Counted from the stretch's first letter, positions 35,896 through 48,060 are shown. The stretch: 64,000 nucleotides of DNA from Amycolatopsis sp. EV170708-02-1 (GCF_022479115.1 NZ_CP092497.1:3100001-3164000); one strand, 5' to 3'. A program made the numbers and translations. Notes: a model not told the origin generated them from the sequence alone.

Positions 35896-36534
35896 GTGGA
35901 GAACTATCCCGCGCCCGCCGTCGAACAGATGGTGCCGCAGAAGAAGAGAACGTGGCTGAAGCCCGTCATCCGCTTGGGCATCTTCGGGGTCGTCGCCCTG
36001 ATCGCGTTCTTCGTCGCGAATCCGTTCACGGCGTCGAGCACCGAGGTCGGCGCCTGTCTGAAGGGCAACGTCGACAACGCGGACAGCGTCGAGAACATCG
36101 AATGCGGGACGCCGGACGCGAACTTCAAGGTCGTCGGAAAACAGGAGAACAAGTCGGAAATCGGGCTCAGGCTCTCGGGCGGCTCCGAATGCGACGACTA
36201 TCCGACGACGGACGCCTACTTCTTCCAGGGAAAGAAGGGGGCGACCGACGGCACCCTGCTCTGCCTGGAAGACCTGAAGAACCCGGGCGAGCGGGCGCCG
36301 GTGGTCGGTGATTGCCTCCCCGACGGCGTCGTCGAGGCGAAGAAGCTCACGAAGGCGGACTGTGCGACAGCGCGGTACAAGGTCCTCGCCATCGAAAAGA
36401 GCACCGCCTTCCTCGTCGACGGCAGCACGGTGTGCACCCAGGTGCCGTCGACCGACGAGAAGATCCAGTGGCAGCGGTCGGGTGGCACGCTCCCGCAGTC
36501 GCGGGTGCTGTGCCTGGACGACCTCAAGAAGTAG
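35896..36534 (+). CDS. Membrane-anchored protein with two LppU-like repeats, function unknown
   Basis: This 212-residue protein has a short cytoplasmic start, one transmembrane helix (VIRLGIFGVVALIAFFVANP, about 23-42), and an extracellular part with two related halves. The first has STEVGACLKGNVDNADSVEN and ends TLLCLEDLKN; the second has VVGDCLPDGVVEAKKLTKAD and ends VLCLDDLKK. Each half has paired cysteines, so two disulfide-bonded domains are likely. It resembles actinobacterial LppU/SCO3897-type proteins of unknown function. The start is GTG 35896 behind GGGGGAAGC. Confidence 0.78.
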   Translation: MENYPAPAVEQMVPQKKRTWLKPVIRLGIFGVVALIAFFVANPFTASSTEVGACLKGNVDNADSVENIECGTPDANFKVVGKQENKSEIGLRLSGGSECDDYPTTDAYFFQGKKGATDGTLLCLEDLKNPGERAPVVGDCLPDGVVEAKKLTKADCATARYKVLAIEKSTAFLVDGSTVCTQVPSTDEKIQWQRSGGTLPQSRVLCLDDLKK

Positions 36535-36537
36535 CGG

Positions 36538-36930
36538 TCAGCGCAGGAGGCCGGTCTCCCGCAGGTGGTCGAAGATGATCTTGTCCACCGCGGAGACCCG
36601 GTCCCTGTCCCCGTGGCCCAGCCAAGCGATTTCCTCGATTTCGCTGCTGGCCGCGAGTGTTCCGCCGAATCCGGCCGTGTAGCAGGTCATCCGGACCACG
36701 AGTCCCGACGCGTGCCCGTCGGCCTGCGCTTCGAAGACTCCGGCGGGTTCGATGTCCGCCGGATCGATCTCGACGGTCAGTTCCTCGCGGATCTCCCGGA
36801 TCAGCGTCTCGGCGTCGCTTTCGCCGGGTTCGCGTTTGCCGCCGGGCAGGTAGAACACGGACTTGCCGCGCGAGCGGGTGCTCAGGATCCGGCCGTCGAC
36901 CAGGTGCAGCCAAGCGATCTTGTCGATCAT
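36538..36930 (-). CDS. Nudix hydrolase
   Basis: This 130-residue single-domain protein has a complete Nudix box: GGKREPGESDAETLIREI followed directly by REELTVEI, fitting GX5EX7REUXEEXGU apart from Thr for the last Gly. By family it hydrolyses a nucleoside diphosphate linked to another group, with Mg. The start of the fold reads KIAWLHLVDGRILSTRSRGK, like small (d)NTP or ADP-ribose hydrolases; the exact substrate cannot be told. It lies seven bases after the isochorismatase-fold gene on the same strand, so the two are co-transcribed. Confidence 0.93.
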   Translation of the reverse strand: MIDKIAWLHLVDGRILSTRSRGKSVFYLPGGKREPGESDAETLIREIREELTVEIDPADIEPAGVFEAQADGHASGLVVRMTCYTAGFGGTLAASSEIEEIAWLGHGDRDRVSAVDKIIFDHLRETGLLR

Positions 36931-36937
36931 GGGTCAG

Positions 36938-37459
36938 TCAGCCCAGCGCCGCGGCGGTCTCGGCGGTCGTGAGCACTTCGCCCAGGCGCGGGAACACCTT
37001 CGTGATCGCCGATTCGTGGGAGATCGCGGCGATACCCGCCATCGCGTCCGAGACGGCGATGGTCTCGTAGGCGTGGTCGATCGCGGCCCGCAGCGTCGAT
37101 TCGACGCCGTACTCGGTGGCGATCCCGGCGAGCACCAGCGTCTTCACGCCCAGCCCGCGCAGGAGTTCGTCGAGCCCGGTGCGGTAGAACGCGCCGATCG
37201 TGTTCTTGGTGATCAGGTGCTCGCCCTCACGAGGCGTCAGTTCGGCGACCAGTTCACTGCCGGGCGGCTGCTCGTCGACGTCCGGCCGGTGCGCCCGCAC
37301 GTGGACGATCGGCGAGCCGGCCGCGCTGAAGGCGTCTCGCAGCAGGACGGCGTTCGATACGACTTCGGTGCCTTCGATCGGGACGGTCTCCAGTGCGACG
37401 ATCCGGGTCTGGAGGTCGATCAGGACGAGCGCCGTCGTCGCCGGGTCGATCTTCGTCAT
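36938..37459 (-). CDS. Isochorismatase-fold hydrolase lacking the usual cysteine nucleophile
   Basis: This 173-residue protein has the family Asp in ALVLIDLQTRIVALE, the Lys in HLITKNTIGAFYRTGLDELL, and LVLAGIATEYGVESTLRAAI where amidase members carry Cys. Here the aligned position is Gly, as in true isochorismatases, so a cysteine-thioester amidase mechanism is excluded. The cis-peptide region GIATEYGV is otherwise normal. The substrate may be an isochorismate-like vinyl ether or unknown. It is divergent from the SDR gene, with 31 bp between starts. Confidence 0.9.
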   Translation of the reverse strand: MTKIDPATTALVLIDLQTRIVALETVPIEGTEVVSNAVLLRDAFSAAGSPIVHVRAHRPDVDEQPPGSELVAELTPREGEHLITKNTIGAFYRTGLDELLRGLGVKTLVLAGIATEYGVESTLRAAIDHAYETIAVSDAMAGIAAISHESAITKVFPRLGEVLTTAETAAALG

Positions 37460-37490
37460 GGGGGAAGCGTAGTGCCCCTATCCTGGAGAC

Positions 37491-38216
37491 ATGGGGCAGA
37501 ACAGGGAAGTAGTGGTCACCGGCGGAGGAACGGGAATCGGCTACGCGGTCGCGGCGGCTTTCGCCGCGCGAGGTGATCGGGTGACGATCACCGGCCGTCG
37601 CGAACAGGTCCTCACCGAAGCCGCCACGTTGCTCGGCGCGAACCCGGTCCCGTTCGACGCGGCGGATCCGGACGCGGTGGAACGGGCACTGGCCGGATTG
37701 CCGGACCGGGTCGACGTCCTGGTCAACAACGCGGGCGGGAACACCGATTTCCAGGCCGGATCCGCGGAAGACCTGAAGTCGTTCGCCGCGAACTGGCAGG
37801 CCAATCTCGACGCGAACGTGTTCACCGCCGTGCTGGTCACCCGCGCCTTGCGGGAAAGGTTCGCCGACGGGGCGCGGATCGTCACCATCGGCTCGATCGC
37901 CGCGCGCACCGGGGCGGGTTCCTACGGTGCCGCCAAGGCCGCGCTGGAGGCGTGGAACGCCGACGTGGCAAGGGAATTCGGGCCGCGCGGGATCACCGCG
38001 AACATCGTCGCGCCCGGGCTGGTCGGCGACACCGAGTTCTTCCAGGGCAAGCTCTCCGACGAGCGCCGGGCGTGGCTGATCGGCAACACGCTGACCAAAC
38101 GCGCCGGCGAGCCCGCGGACGTCGCCGAAGTGGTCGCCTTCCTGGCGAGCCCGGAGGCGCGGCACGTCACCGGGCAGATCGTCCATGTGAACGGCGGCGC
38201 GCACCTCGGCCACTAG
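37491..38216 (+). CDS. Short-chain dehydrogenase/reductase
   Basis: This 241-residue classical SDR has the cofactor loop VVTGGGTGIGYAVAAAFAAR (TGxxxGxG), NNAGG at about 83-87, catalytic Ser in IVTIGSIAARTGAGSYGAAK with the YxxxK pair, and INHVNGGAHLG-like end IVHVNGGAHLGH. The Arg in ITGRREQV suggests NADP(H). The substrate is unknown. Its stop overlaps that of the convergent sorbosone-dehydrogenase-like gene by four bases. Confidence 0.94.
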   Translation: MGQNREVVVTGGGTGIGYAVAAAFAARGDRVTITGRREQVLTEAATLLGANPVPFDAADPDAVERALAGLPDRVDVLVNNAGGNTDFQAGSAEDLKSFAANWQANLDANVFTAVLVTRALRERFADGARIVTIGSIAARTGAGSYGAAKAALEAWNADVAREFGPRGITANIVAPGLVGDTEFFQGKLSDERRAWLIGNTLTKRAGEPADVAEVVAFLASPEARHVTGQIVHVNGGAHLGH

Positions 38217-39396
38217 GCGCCGGGCGTGACCTTCAGCAGTTTGTCGTCCTGGCCTTCCGAAGTGGTGATGTAGAGGGCGCCGTCCGGGCCGCTGCGGACG
38301 GCGCGCAGCCTGCCGAACTTGTCGTCGAACTCGGGCGGCAGCGTCACTTCGGTGACCTTGCCGGCGTCGTCGAGGCGGAACAGAAGGAGTTTCTGTCCCT
38401 TCAACGCGGTCACGGCGAGCGAACCTTCGAGCGCTCCCCACTGCGATCCGGTGAGGAACTCGGCACCGCAGATCGCCTCGGTGATCTCACCGGTCGTCCA
38501 CAAAGGACTGACGGCGTCCGGGAAGCGCTGCTTGTCGGTCATCGGGACGCTTTCGTCGTAGCTGGTCTCGGTGCCGCCCTTGGACGGGTCCCAGCCGTAG
38601 TTCCCGCCGCGGTCTCCAGGTTGACCTCGTCGTCGATGGTCGGCCCGTGCTCGGCGGTGAACACCTGCCCGGTGCCCGGCCGGACCGTGACGCCCTGGAC
38701 GTTGCGGTGCCCGTAGGTGAACACACGCTGCTCGTTCGGGTTCGCGGACTTGATGAACGGGTTGTCCGGCAACGCGTTCCCGGTCTTCGCGTCGACGCGC
38801 AGCACCTTGCCGCCGAGACTCGTCTTGTCCTGCGGATGCTGCGGGCGGGCGGTGTCGCCGGTGCCGACGAGCAGTGCGCCGTCCGCGCCGAACGCGGGAC
38901 GGCAGCCGGAATGCCTGCCGCTGGGGTTCACCGGCAGCCCGGTCAGCAGGTCCTTGACCTTCGTGGCGCTCGCGCCGTCGTCCGAAAGCCGCCAGGTGAC
39001 CAGCCGGATGTCGACGGCCTTGTCGCCTTCCTTGTGGGTCTGGCAGGTGATGAACTCGCGCGACGTCGCGAAGTCCTTGCTGATCACCATCCCCATCAGG
39101 CCGCCTTCGCCGCGTACGTGGACGGAGGAAAAGTCCGCGGCGACGTCGCGCTTCGTGCCGCCTTCGATCAGCGCGAGTTTCCCTGGGCGCTGGGTGACGA
39201 GGATCTTCCCGTCCGGCAGGAAGCCGACGTCCCAGCCGTGTTCGAGCCCGGCCGTCACCTGCTCGACCTTCAGCTTCGACACCGAGGGCTTCGAGGTGAC
39301 CGGCGGCGCGCTCTGCACCGTCTCGCTCGACGCCCCGGAACAGGCCGTGACCAGCAAGGACAAGGACGTGAACGCGACGACGGCGGAAGTGCGCAT
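38213..39396 (-). CDS. PQQ-dependent sugar (sorbosone/glucose) dehydrogenase-like lipoprotein, interrupted by a -1 frameshift
   Basis: A signal peptide with lipobox LVTAC (MRTSAVVAFTSLSLLVTACS) makes it an exported lipoprotein. The beta-propeller is shown by GWDVGFLPDGKILVTQRPGK, GEGGLMGMVISKDF, GADGALLVGTGDT, RVFTYGHRNVQGVTVRPGTG and VFTAEHGPTIDDEVN. That frame fails at 38603-38612, and the remainder (FPDAVSPLWTTGEITEAICG, then FLTGSQWGALEGSLAVTALK) lies in the next frame; one G seems missing. Corrected length is about 394 residues. By family it oxidises aldoses with PQQ, although many members have unproven substrates. Confidence 0.85.
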
Positions 39397-39417
39397 GACA
39401 TCAGCATGCCACCGTGC

Positions 39418-40077
39418 TCAACCGCCCGCGCGAACCAAACCGCTTTCGTAGGCGAACACGACCGCGTGCACACGGTCGCGCAGCGCGAGCTTGGCGAGGA
39501 TCCGTCCGACGTGGGTCTTCACGGTCGTCTCCCCGATGTAGAGCTTCGCGGCGATTTCGGAGTTCGTCAGGCCGCGCGCGATGAGCGCGAGGACGTCCTT
39601 CTCGCGCTCGGTCAGTGTCTCCAGTCGCGCGCTCTCACCGGAGTCCCGTTCGTCGGCCAAATAGCGGTCGAGCAGGCGTTTCGTCACGGAGGGGGAGACC
39701 ATCGAATCGCCGCGGAGGACGCCTCGGATGGCCACGAGGATTTCGTCGGCGGGCGCGTCCTTGACGAGGAAACCGCTGGCACCGGCACGCAACGCGGCAT
39801 ACGCGTATTCGTCGAGGTCGAACGTGGTGATCATCAGGACCCGGGTGTCCGGGAGCGACCGGCAGATCCGCTCGGTCGCGGCGACGCCGTCGAGCACCGG
39901 CATCCGGACGTCCATCAGGACCAGATCCGGCCGCAGCTTCTCGGCGGCTTCGACCGCTTCGGCACCGTTGGTGGCTTCGCCCGCGACGGTCAGGTCGTCC
40001 TGGCTGGTGACGATCATCCCCATCCCGACCCGGACCAGCTCCTGGTCGTCGCAGATCAGCACCTTCACCGCCGTCAT
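39418..40077 (-). CDS. LuxR/NarL-family response regulator
   Basis: This 219-residue regulator has a receiver domain with acidic pocket VLICDDQELVRVG, phospho-acceptor Asp in DLVLMDVRMPVLDG, Thr in VLMITTFDLDEYAY and Lys in GFLVKDAPADE. A C-terminal HTH follows: LTEREKDVLALIARGLTNSE, then IAAKLYIGETTVKTHVGRIL. Its start overlaps the end of the histidine kinase gene by four bases, so the two form a coupled two-component system. Targets are unknown; the divergent methyltransferase-DedA pair is a candidate. Confidence 0.95.
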   Translation of the reverse strand: MTAVKVLICDDQELVRVGMGMIVTSQDDLTVAGEATNGAEAVEAAEKLRPDLVLMDVRMPVLDGVAATERICRSLPDTRVLMITTFDLDEYAYAALRAGASGFLVKDAPADEILVAIRGVLRGDSMVSPSVTKRLLDRYLADERDSGESARLETLTEREKDVLALIARGLTNSEIAAKLYIGETTVKTHVGRILAKLALRDRVHAVVFAYESGLVRAGG

Positions 40078-41240
40078 CCCGCCTCCACCACCAGGTTCGC
40101 GGCGACCCGGTAGCCACCGTCGCGGGTCGGCCCGGTGTCGAGGGTGCCGTGGAACATCTCGACGCGCTGGGTCATCCCGGCGATCCCGCGGCCGGACGAC
40201 GGGAGGCGCGGTGCGACGGGTTCGCTCCCGCCCGTGTTCGTCACCTCGATCCGGACGTTCCGGCGGTGGCCGCCCTCGCCGAAATCGATCTCGACCTGGC
40301 CACTCGCGTCTCCCGGCGCGTGTTTGATCATATTGGTCAGCGACTCCTGGACGATGCGGTACGCCTGCAGCGCGGCGCTCGGCGGCAACCCCTCGGCGTC
40401 GCCGGTGACCTGGAGATCCACCTCCCGCCCGCTCGCGCTGACCTGCGCGACCAGGTCGCGTAGCTCCGCGACGGTCGGCTGCGGGCTTCGGGCGGCTTCG
40501 CCGGCATGGAGGACTTCCAGCAGACGGCGCAGCTCGGCGAGCGCGTCGCGGCCCGCCTTGCCGATCGTGTCGAGTGTCCGGTCGACGACCTCGGGATCCT
40601 TGTCACGCATGAGTTTCGCGCCCTCGGCGTTGATCACGATGACGCTCACACTGTGCGCGAGGACGTCGTGCAGTTCGCGGGCGATCCGCGTGCGTTCCTC
40701 GGCGACGGCGGCCCGGGCACGGGCCTCCTGTTCGGACGCGGCCAGCTCCGCCTTCGTCGCTTCCTCCGCCGAAAGCCGTTGCCGCGCACGAAAGAACTCG
40801 CCGAGCGCCCAAGCCGCGACGTGCAGCGGCAGCGTCACGACGATGGTGAGCCAGGCGCCCTGTTCGGTGGTGGCTCCCCAGACGAGGCCCCACGTGATGT
40901 CCAGTGCGACGATCCCGGCGGCGATCAGCGTGGCGAACCGGCGGTTTCCCGCGCGGACCAGCGTGTAGAGGGCGACGGCCATCGCCAGCTCGCCCCGGCC
41001 GCGGTCGTAGGCCCAGAGCTCCGTCGTGTACTGCGCGGTCACCCCGGCGACGATCAGCACCGCGACGATCTCGGGGTGGCGGCGCCGCCAGAGCAGCGGG
41101 ACGAGGAAGAGGTACGGCACCAGCAGGACGGCCTTGGGGACGGACGACGATCCGGTCGGCGCGAGGAAGACGAACCACGCGTACAGGGGAAGGTCGGTCA
41201 CCCACGGGTGGGAGCGGAGCCGGTCGAGCAGCCTGTGCAC
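40074..41240 (-). CDS. Sensor histidine kinase (HisKA_3 type)
   Basis: This 388-residue kinase has five to six N-terminal membrane segments (LPLYAWFVFLAP, AVLLVPYLFLVPLLW and on) and no large extracellular domain, so it probably senses membrane state. The dimerisation domain holds the phospho-acceptor His in RIARELHDVLAHSVSVIVIN. The ATPase domain has the N-box YRIVQESLTNMIKHAP and the G-box PSSGRGIAGMTQRVEMF. GTG 41240 was chosen because the frame further upstream runs into non-family sequence. It pairs with the coupled response regulator. Confidence 0.93.
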   Translation of the reverse strand: MHRLLDRLRSHPWVTDLPLYAWFVFLAPTGSSSVPKAVLLVPYLFLVPLLWRRRHPEIVAVLIVAGVTAQYTTELWAYDRGRGELAMAVALYTLVRAGNRRFATLIAAGIVALDITWGLVWGATTEQGAWLTIVVTLPLHVAAWALGEFFRARQRLSAEEATKAELAASEQEARARAAVAEERTRIARELHDVLAHSVSVIVINAEGAKLMRDKDPEVVDRTLDTIGKAGRDALAELRRLLEVLHAGEAARSPQPTVAELRDLVAQVSASGREVDLQVTGDAEGLPPSAALQAYRIVQESLTNMIKHAPGDASGQVEIDFGEGGHRRNVRIEVTNTGGSEPVAPRLPSSGRGIAGMTQRVEMFHGTLDTGPTRDGGYRVAANLVVEAG

Positions 41241-41371
41241 CGTTCGAACGTAACCCCGCCCGGCACGCGAGCGCGTCGTCCTGGGGTACTCCCGGGGTCC
41301 TCCCACGGGAGGACGGAACCGGCCGACGAGGCCGACGCGGGGCCACGAAGCCCGTTTCTAGCGTCGGGAAC

Positions 41372-41974
41372 ATGTCGATCACCAGGGAATTCCTCCGCCA
41401 TCCCGTCCTGACCGGAGCCGTCGCGGCCAGTTCGCCGAAACTCGCGGAGGCCATGACCGCGGGCCTCGGCCTGGAAAGCGCCAGACTCGTCGTCGAGCTG
41501 GGCCCCGGGACCGGGGTGTTCACCGGCGCCGTCGTCCGCCGTCTGCCACCGGGCGCGCGGCTGATCGCGGTGGAGATCAATCTGCGACTGGCGAGGGAAC
41601 TGCGGTCCCGGCACGGGGACGTCGAGGTCGTCGAGGGTTCCGCCGAGAATCTGCTTTCGTACGTGGACGACGCGGCCGACGTGGTGGTCTCCGGGCTGCC
41701 GTGGACGGTCATGCCCGGCGAGCGGCAGCTGCGGATCCTCGACCAGGTCACGGAGATCCTCGCCCCGCACGGACGGTTCACGACGTTCGCCTACGCGCAC
41801 GCGGCCTGGACGACGCCTGCCCGCCGGTTCGCCGCGGCGCTGCGGGACCGGTTCGCGGTGACCGGCCGGACCCCGTTGGTCTGGCCGAACCTGCCGCCCG
41901 CCTTCGTTCATCGCGCGGCCTTGCCACTGAAGACGGGGAGGCGTCTTGGACAGCCTGCTACGGCCGCTTCTTGA
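41372..41974 (+). CDS. SAM-dependent methyltransferase, phospholipid N-methyltransferase-like
   Basis: This 200-residue class I methyltransferase has SAM motif I as RLVVELGPGTGVFTGAVVRR, motif II as LIAVEINLRLARELRSRHGD and motif IV-V as DDAADVVVSGLPWTVMPGER. The GLPWTVM stretch and the start FLRHPVLTGAVAASSPKLAE resemble bacterial phosphatidylethanolamine N-methyltransferases (PmtA) and their rRNA-dimethylase-like relatives. The frame overlaps the start of the DedA gene by 29 bp, so the two are co-translated. It is divergent from the two-component system. A membrane-lipid role is inferred from that pairing. Confidence 0.85.
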   Translation: MSITREFLRHPVLTGAVAASSPKLAEAMTAGLGLESARLVVELGPGTGVFTGAVVRRLPPGARLIAVEINLRLARELRSRHGDVEVVEGSAENLLSYVDDAADVVVSGLPWTVMPGERQLRILDQVTEILAPHGRFTTFAYAHAAWTTPARRFAAALRDRFAVTGRTPLVWPNLPPAFVHRAALPLKTGRRLGQPATAAS

Positions 41975-42452
41975 GTCACCGCCCGTGCTCGTCTATCTCG
42001 TCTGTGGCGCACTGATCTTCCTGGAAACCGCGCTGCTGCCGGGAATCGTGCTGCCGACGTTGTCCAGCCTGCTGCTGATGGGGTTCCTCGCCGGGCGAGG
42101 CACGCTCGACCTGCCGCTGGCGTTGACGGTCGCGATCGGTGCCGCCGTGGCGGGCGACCAGATCGCCTTCCTGGAAGGGCGGAGGCTGGGGCCGCGGCTG
42201 CGGACCACGCGGTTCGGGCGGCGGTTCGGCCTGGCTCGGTGGGACCGCGTGGAGCGGGCCGTCGCCAGGTACGGCGTCCCGGCCGTGATCGCCGGCCGCT
42301 GCCTGGCCGGGGTGCGGACCGTGGTGCCGCGTATCGCGGGCGCGGCGGAGATGCCGTACCGGCGGTTCGTGCCCGGCAGCGTCTGCGCGGCCGTGGTGTG
42401 GGCGTGCGCCGAGCTGTCCTTGGGCCACGCGGGCGCCTGGGTCAACGGGTGA
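41946..42452 (+). CDS. DedA-family membrane protein
   Basis: This 168-residue polytopic protein has the DedA core: an N-terminal helix pair (VLVYLVCGALIFLETALLPG), LPLALTVAIGAAVAGDQIAF, and the conserved ERAVARYGVPAVIAGRCLAG, then RTVVPRIAGAAEMPYRRFVP. DedA proteins act in lipid or undecaprenyl-phosphate movement across the membrane and in envelope pH and antibiotic tolerance. It starts at TTG 41946 inside the methyltransferase gene. Its end overlaps the end of the convergent XRE gene by 11 bp. It is slightly shorter than usual. Confidence 0.9.
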   Translation: MDSLLRPLLESPPVLVYLVCGALIFLETALLPGIVLPTLSSLLLMGFLAGRGTLDLPLALTVAIGAAVAGDQIAFLEGRRLGPRLRTTRFGRRFGLARWDRVERAVARYGVPAVIAGRCLAGVRTVVPRIAGAAEMPYRRFVPGSVCAAVVWACAELSLGHAGAWVNG

Positions 42453-43215
42453 GGATCGCCGCCGTCTCGGCGTCGGCGGGGAGGAACGTCTCCAGTTTCA
42501 ATTCCGAAACCGTGACATCGGCCGCGGTCGCGAACGTCGTGATGGCCGTGATCAGCCGCAGTTCGCCCGCCGAAGTGGACAAGCGCATCGGCACCGCGAA
42601 ACCGAGGTGATCGGGTCCGGGCGGGCCGGGAGCCGGAACGTAGCCTTCGAGTTCGGCGAGCAGCGCGGTGAGCCGCTCGTCGGGCGCGTGGGCGATCTCC
42701 TGCGTCAGCCGTTCCAGGATGTGCCGGGCCCAGTCCGCGAGGTTCCGCACCCTCGGCGCCATCCCCTTCGGGTGCAGCGCGAGCCGCAGGGTGTTGACCG
42801 GCTCCTCCAGCAGTTCCGGTGCGACGTCCTCGAACAGCAGGTCGAGCGCGTCGTTGCGGGCGACGAGCACGCCGTAGCGATCGACCACGATGGCCGGATA
42901 CGGGCGGTGCCCTTCGAGCAGCCGCCGCATGCCGTCGAGGACCGGCCGCAGGCTCGGATCGTCCAATTCGGTTTCGGGGAAACCGGGGGCGAACCCGGCC
43001 GCGAGCAGCAGGCCGTTGCGTTCACGCAGGGGCAGTTCGAGCGATTCGGCGACGCGCAGCACCAGGCCGCGGCCGGGGATCGACCGGCCGCCTTCGAGGA
43101 AACTCACGTGCCGTTGGGTGGTCCCGGCCCGGATCGCCAGCTCCAGCTGGGAAAGCCGCCGTCGTTCGCGCCAGCCCCGGAGCGCGGGGCCGAATCCGGA
43201 AACCATGGCCGCCAT
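42442..43215 (-). CDS. XRE-family regulator with MmyB-like ligand domain
   Basis: This 257-residue regulator has an N-terminal HTH: LRGWRERRRLSQLELAIRAG, then TTQRHVSFLEGGRSIPGRGL. The C-terminal MmyB-like PAS domain has RPYPAIVVDRYGVLVARNDA and ends near GFAVPMRLSTSAGELRLITA. Members of this type bind a fatty acid or similar ligand. A second in-frame ATG lies three codons in (43206). It is divergent from the luciferase-like oxidoreductase gene, so it probably regulates it. Confidence 0.92.
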   Translation of the reverse strand: MAAMVSGFGPALRGWRERRRLSQLELAIRAGTTQRHVSFLEGGRSIPGRGLVLRVAESLELPLRERNGLLLAAGFAPGFPETELDDPSLRPVLDGMRRLLEGHRPYPAIVVDRYGVLVARNDALDLLFEDVAPELLEEPVNTLRLALHPKGMAPRVRNLADWARHILERLTQEIAHAPDERLTALLAELEGYVPAPGPPGPDHLGFAVPMRLSTSAGELRLITAITTFATAADVTVSELKLETFLPADAETAAILTR

Positions 43216-43292
43216 CTTGGCCGAGACGTCGGCGGCGTCGCCATTCCCTCGAAGGAATTGAGACGATTCCCCGTCGCGGAGAGGCTTCCGGC

Positions 43293-44207
43293 ATGAAATT
43301 CGGTCTGGTCGTCCCCACTTATCGGTCCATCCTCGACGCCGGGCGCACCGCGCCGGGAATGGTCGCCGTCGCGGTCGAAGCCGAACGCCTCGGCTTCGAT
43401 TCGGTCTGGGTCGGTGACACGCTCGCGAAGGCGCCCATCGATTCCTTGACGTTGCTCGGCGCGTTCGCCGCCAGGACCGAGCGGGTCACCCTCGGCACCG
43501 CCGCGCTGCTGCCGGCGTTGCGGGATCCGCTTCTTTCCGCGAACGCGATCCTCTCGCTCGATCTGCTCAGCCAAGGCCGCGTCACCCTCGCCGTCGGGGC
43601 CGGATTCGCGGGTCGCAGCGAACCCGAGTTCGCCTTCACCCGGGTCCCCTGGGAACGACGGCGCGCCCGCCTCGACGACATCGTCGCGTTGTGGCGGCAC
43701 GTCTGGAGCGGGAAGAGCGGCCCGTTCCACGGCGACGTGCTGCACTACGACACCCTGCCGGAGTACCCGGAACCGCACCGTCCCGGTGGCCCGCCGGTGT
43801 GGCTGGCCGCCTTCACCCCGGGCGCGCTGAAGCGGGCAGGACGTCTCTATGACGGCTGGTTGCCGTACCCGCCCGACGTCGCGGATTACACCGACGGCCT
43901 CGCGAAGATCCGCGAAGCGGCCGTACGTCCGGTGACACCGGCGTTGTTCGCGACAGTGCTCATCGAGGAGGACCCGATCAGGGCACGCGAGCGGCTGGAG
44001 GACTACGTCCAGCGGAACTACGGGGCTCCGCTGGACTTCGTCGAGAAGATCCAAGTGCTGATCGCGGGCAGCCCGGAGCAGGTCGCCGACCGGTTGCGCG
44101 AATATCGGGAAGCGGGTGCCGAACACGTGCTGATCCGCATCGCGACGCAGGAGCCGGCCGAGTTCGACGAGCAGCTCCCGAAGGTCTTCGACGCCCTGCC
44201 CAGGTAA
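43293..44207 (+). CDS. LLM-class oxidoreductase (F420- or FMN-dependent)
   Basis: This 304-residue luciferase-like protein starts MKFGLVVPTYRSILDAGRTA and has the barrel strands AERLGFDSVWVGDTLAKAPI, RTERVTLGTAALLPALRDPL, LLSQGRVTLAVGAGFAGRSE and a C-terminal IAGSPEQVADRLREYREAGA. These features fit the F420-using branch, but FMN use cannot be excluded. ATG 43293 lies after GGAGAGG. The divergent XRE/MmyB gene is the probable regulator. The substrate is unknown. Confidence 0.9.
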   Translation: MKFGLVVPTYRSILDAGRTAPGMVAVAVEAERLGFDSVWVGDTLAKAPIDSLTLLGAFAARTERVTLGTAALLPALRDPLLSANAILSLDLLSQGRVTLAVGAGFAGRSEPEFAFTRVPWERRRARLDDIVALWRHVWSGKSGPFHGDVLHYDTLPEYPEPHRPGGPPVWLAAFTPGALKRAGRLYDGWLPYPPDVADYTDGLAKIREAAVRPVTPALFATVLIEEDPIRARERLEDYVQRNYGAPLDFVEKIQVLIAGSPEQVADRLREYREAGAEHVLIRIATQEPAEFDEQLPKVFDALPR

Positions 44208-44248
44208 TCGCGCGGCGGACTGTCGGTGCCCCCACGTAGGCTGGGACG

Positions 44249-47818
<3,570 letters not shown>

Positions 47819-47828
47819 GCGGTGTGCT

Positions 47829-47972
47829 TGGAGCCGTAACTCGCGTGCTTGGGGACGGAACTCGCGCATCGCGGGTCTTCCGCCCCGGGGCACGCGAGTT
47901 CCGCCTCCAAGCACGCGTGATCCGTCTCCAGGCACGCGAGTTACGGCTCCAGGCACGCGTGATCCGGCACGA
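47829..47972. repeat. 21-bp iterated repeats in inverted arrangement
   Basis: Two units lie in one orientation (47829-47849, 47850-47870) and four in the other (47889-47909, 47910-47930, 47931-47951, 47952-47972). The unit is like GGCACGCGAGTTACGGCTCC plus A, alternating GCGAGTT and GCGTGAT cores. The first left unit and the third right unit are near-perfect inverted copies, so a long hairpin can form. It begins 11 bp after the mfd stop. Confidence 0.85.
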
Positions 47973-48060
47973 TGTCCCGGGCTTTGGCTCGCCAGAAGCC
48001 GAATCGCGACTTATGACCTGGTTCTCTCGCCGGGGCCGGTATGAGAGGGTAGGCCCTGTG

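Noticed and set aside
47829..47972. CRISPR array
   Set aside because: The 21-bp units are directly adjacent with no spacers and occur in both orientations, and no cas genes are present.
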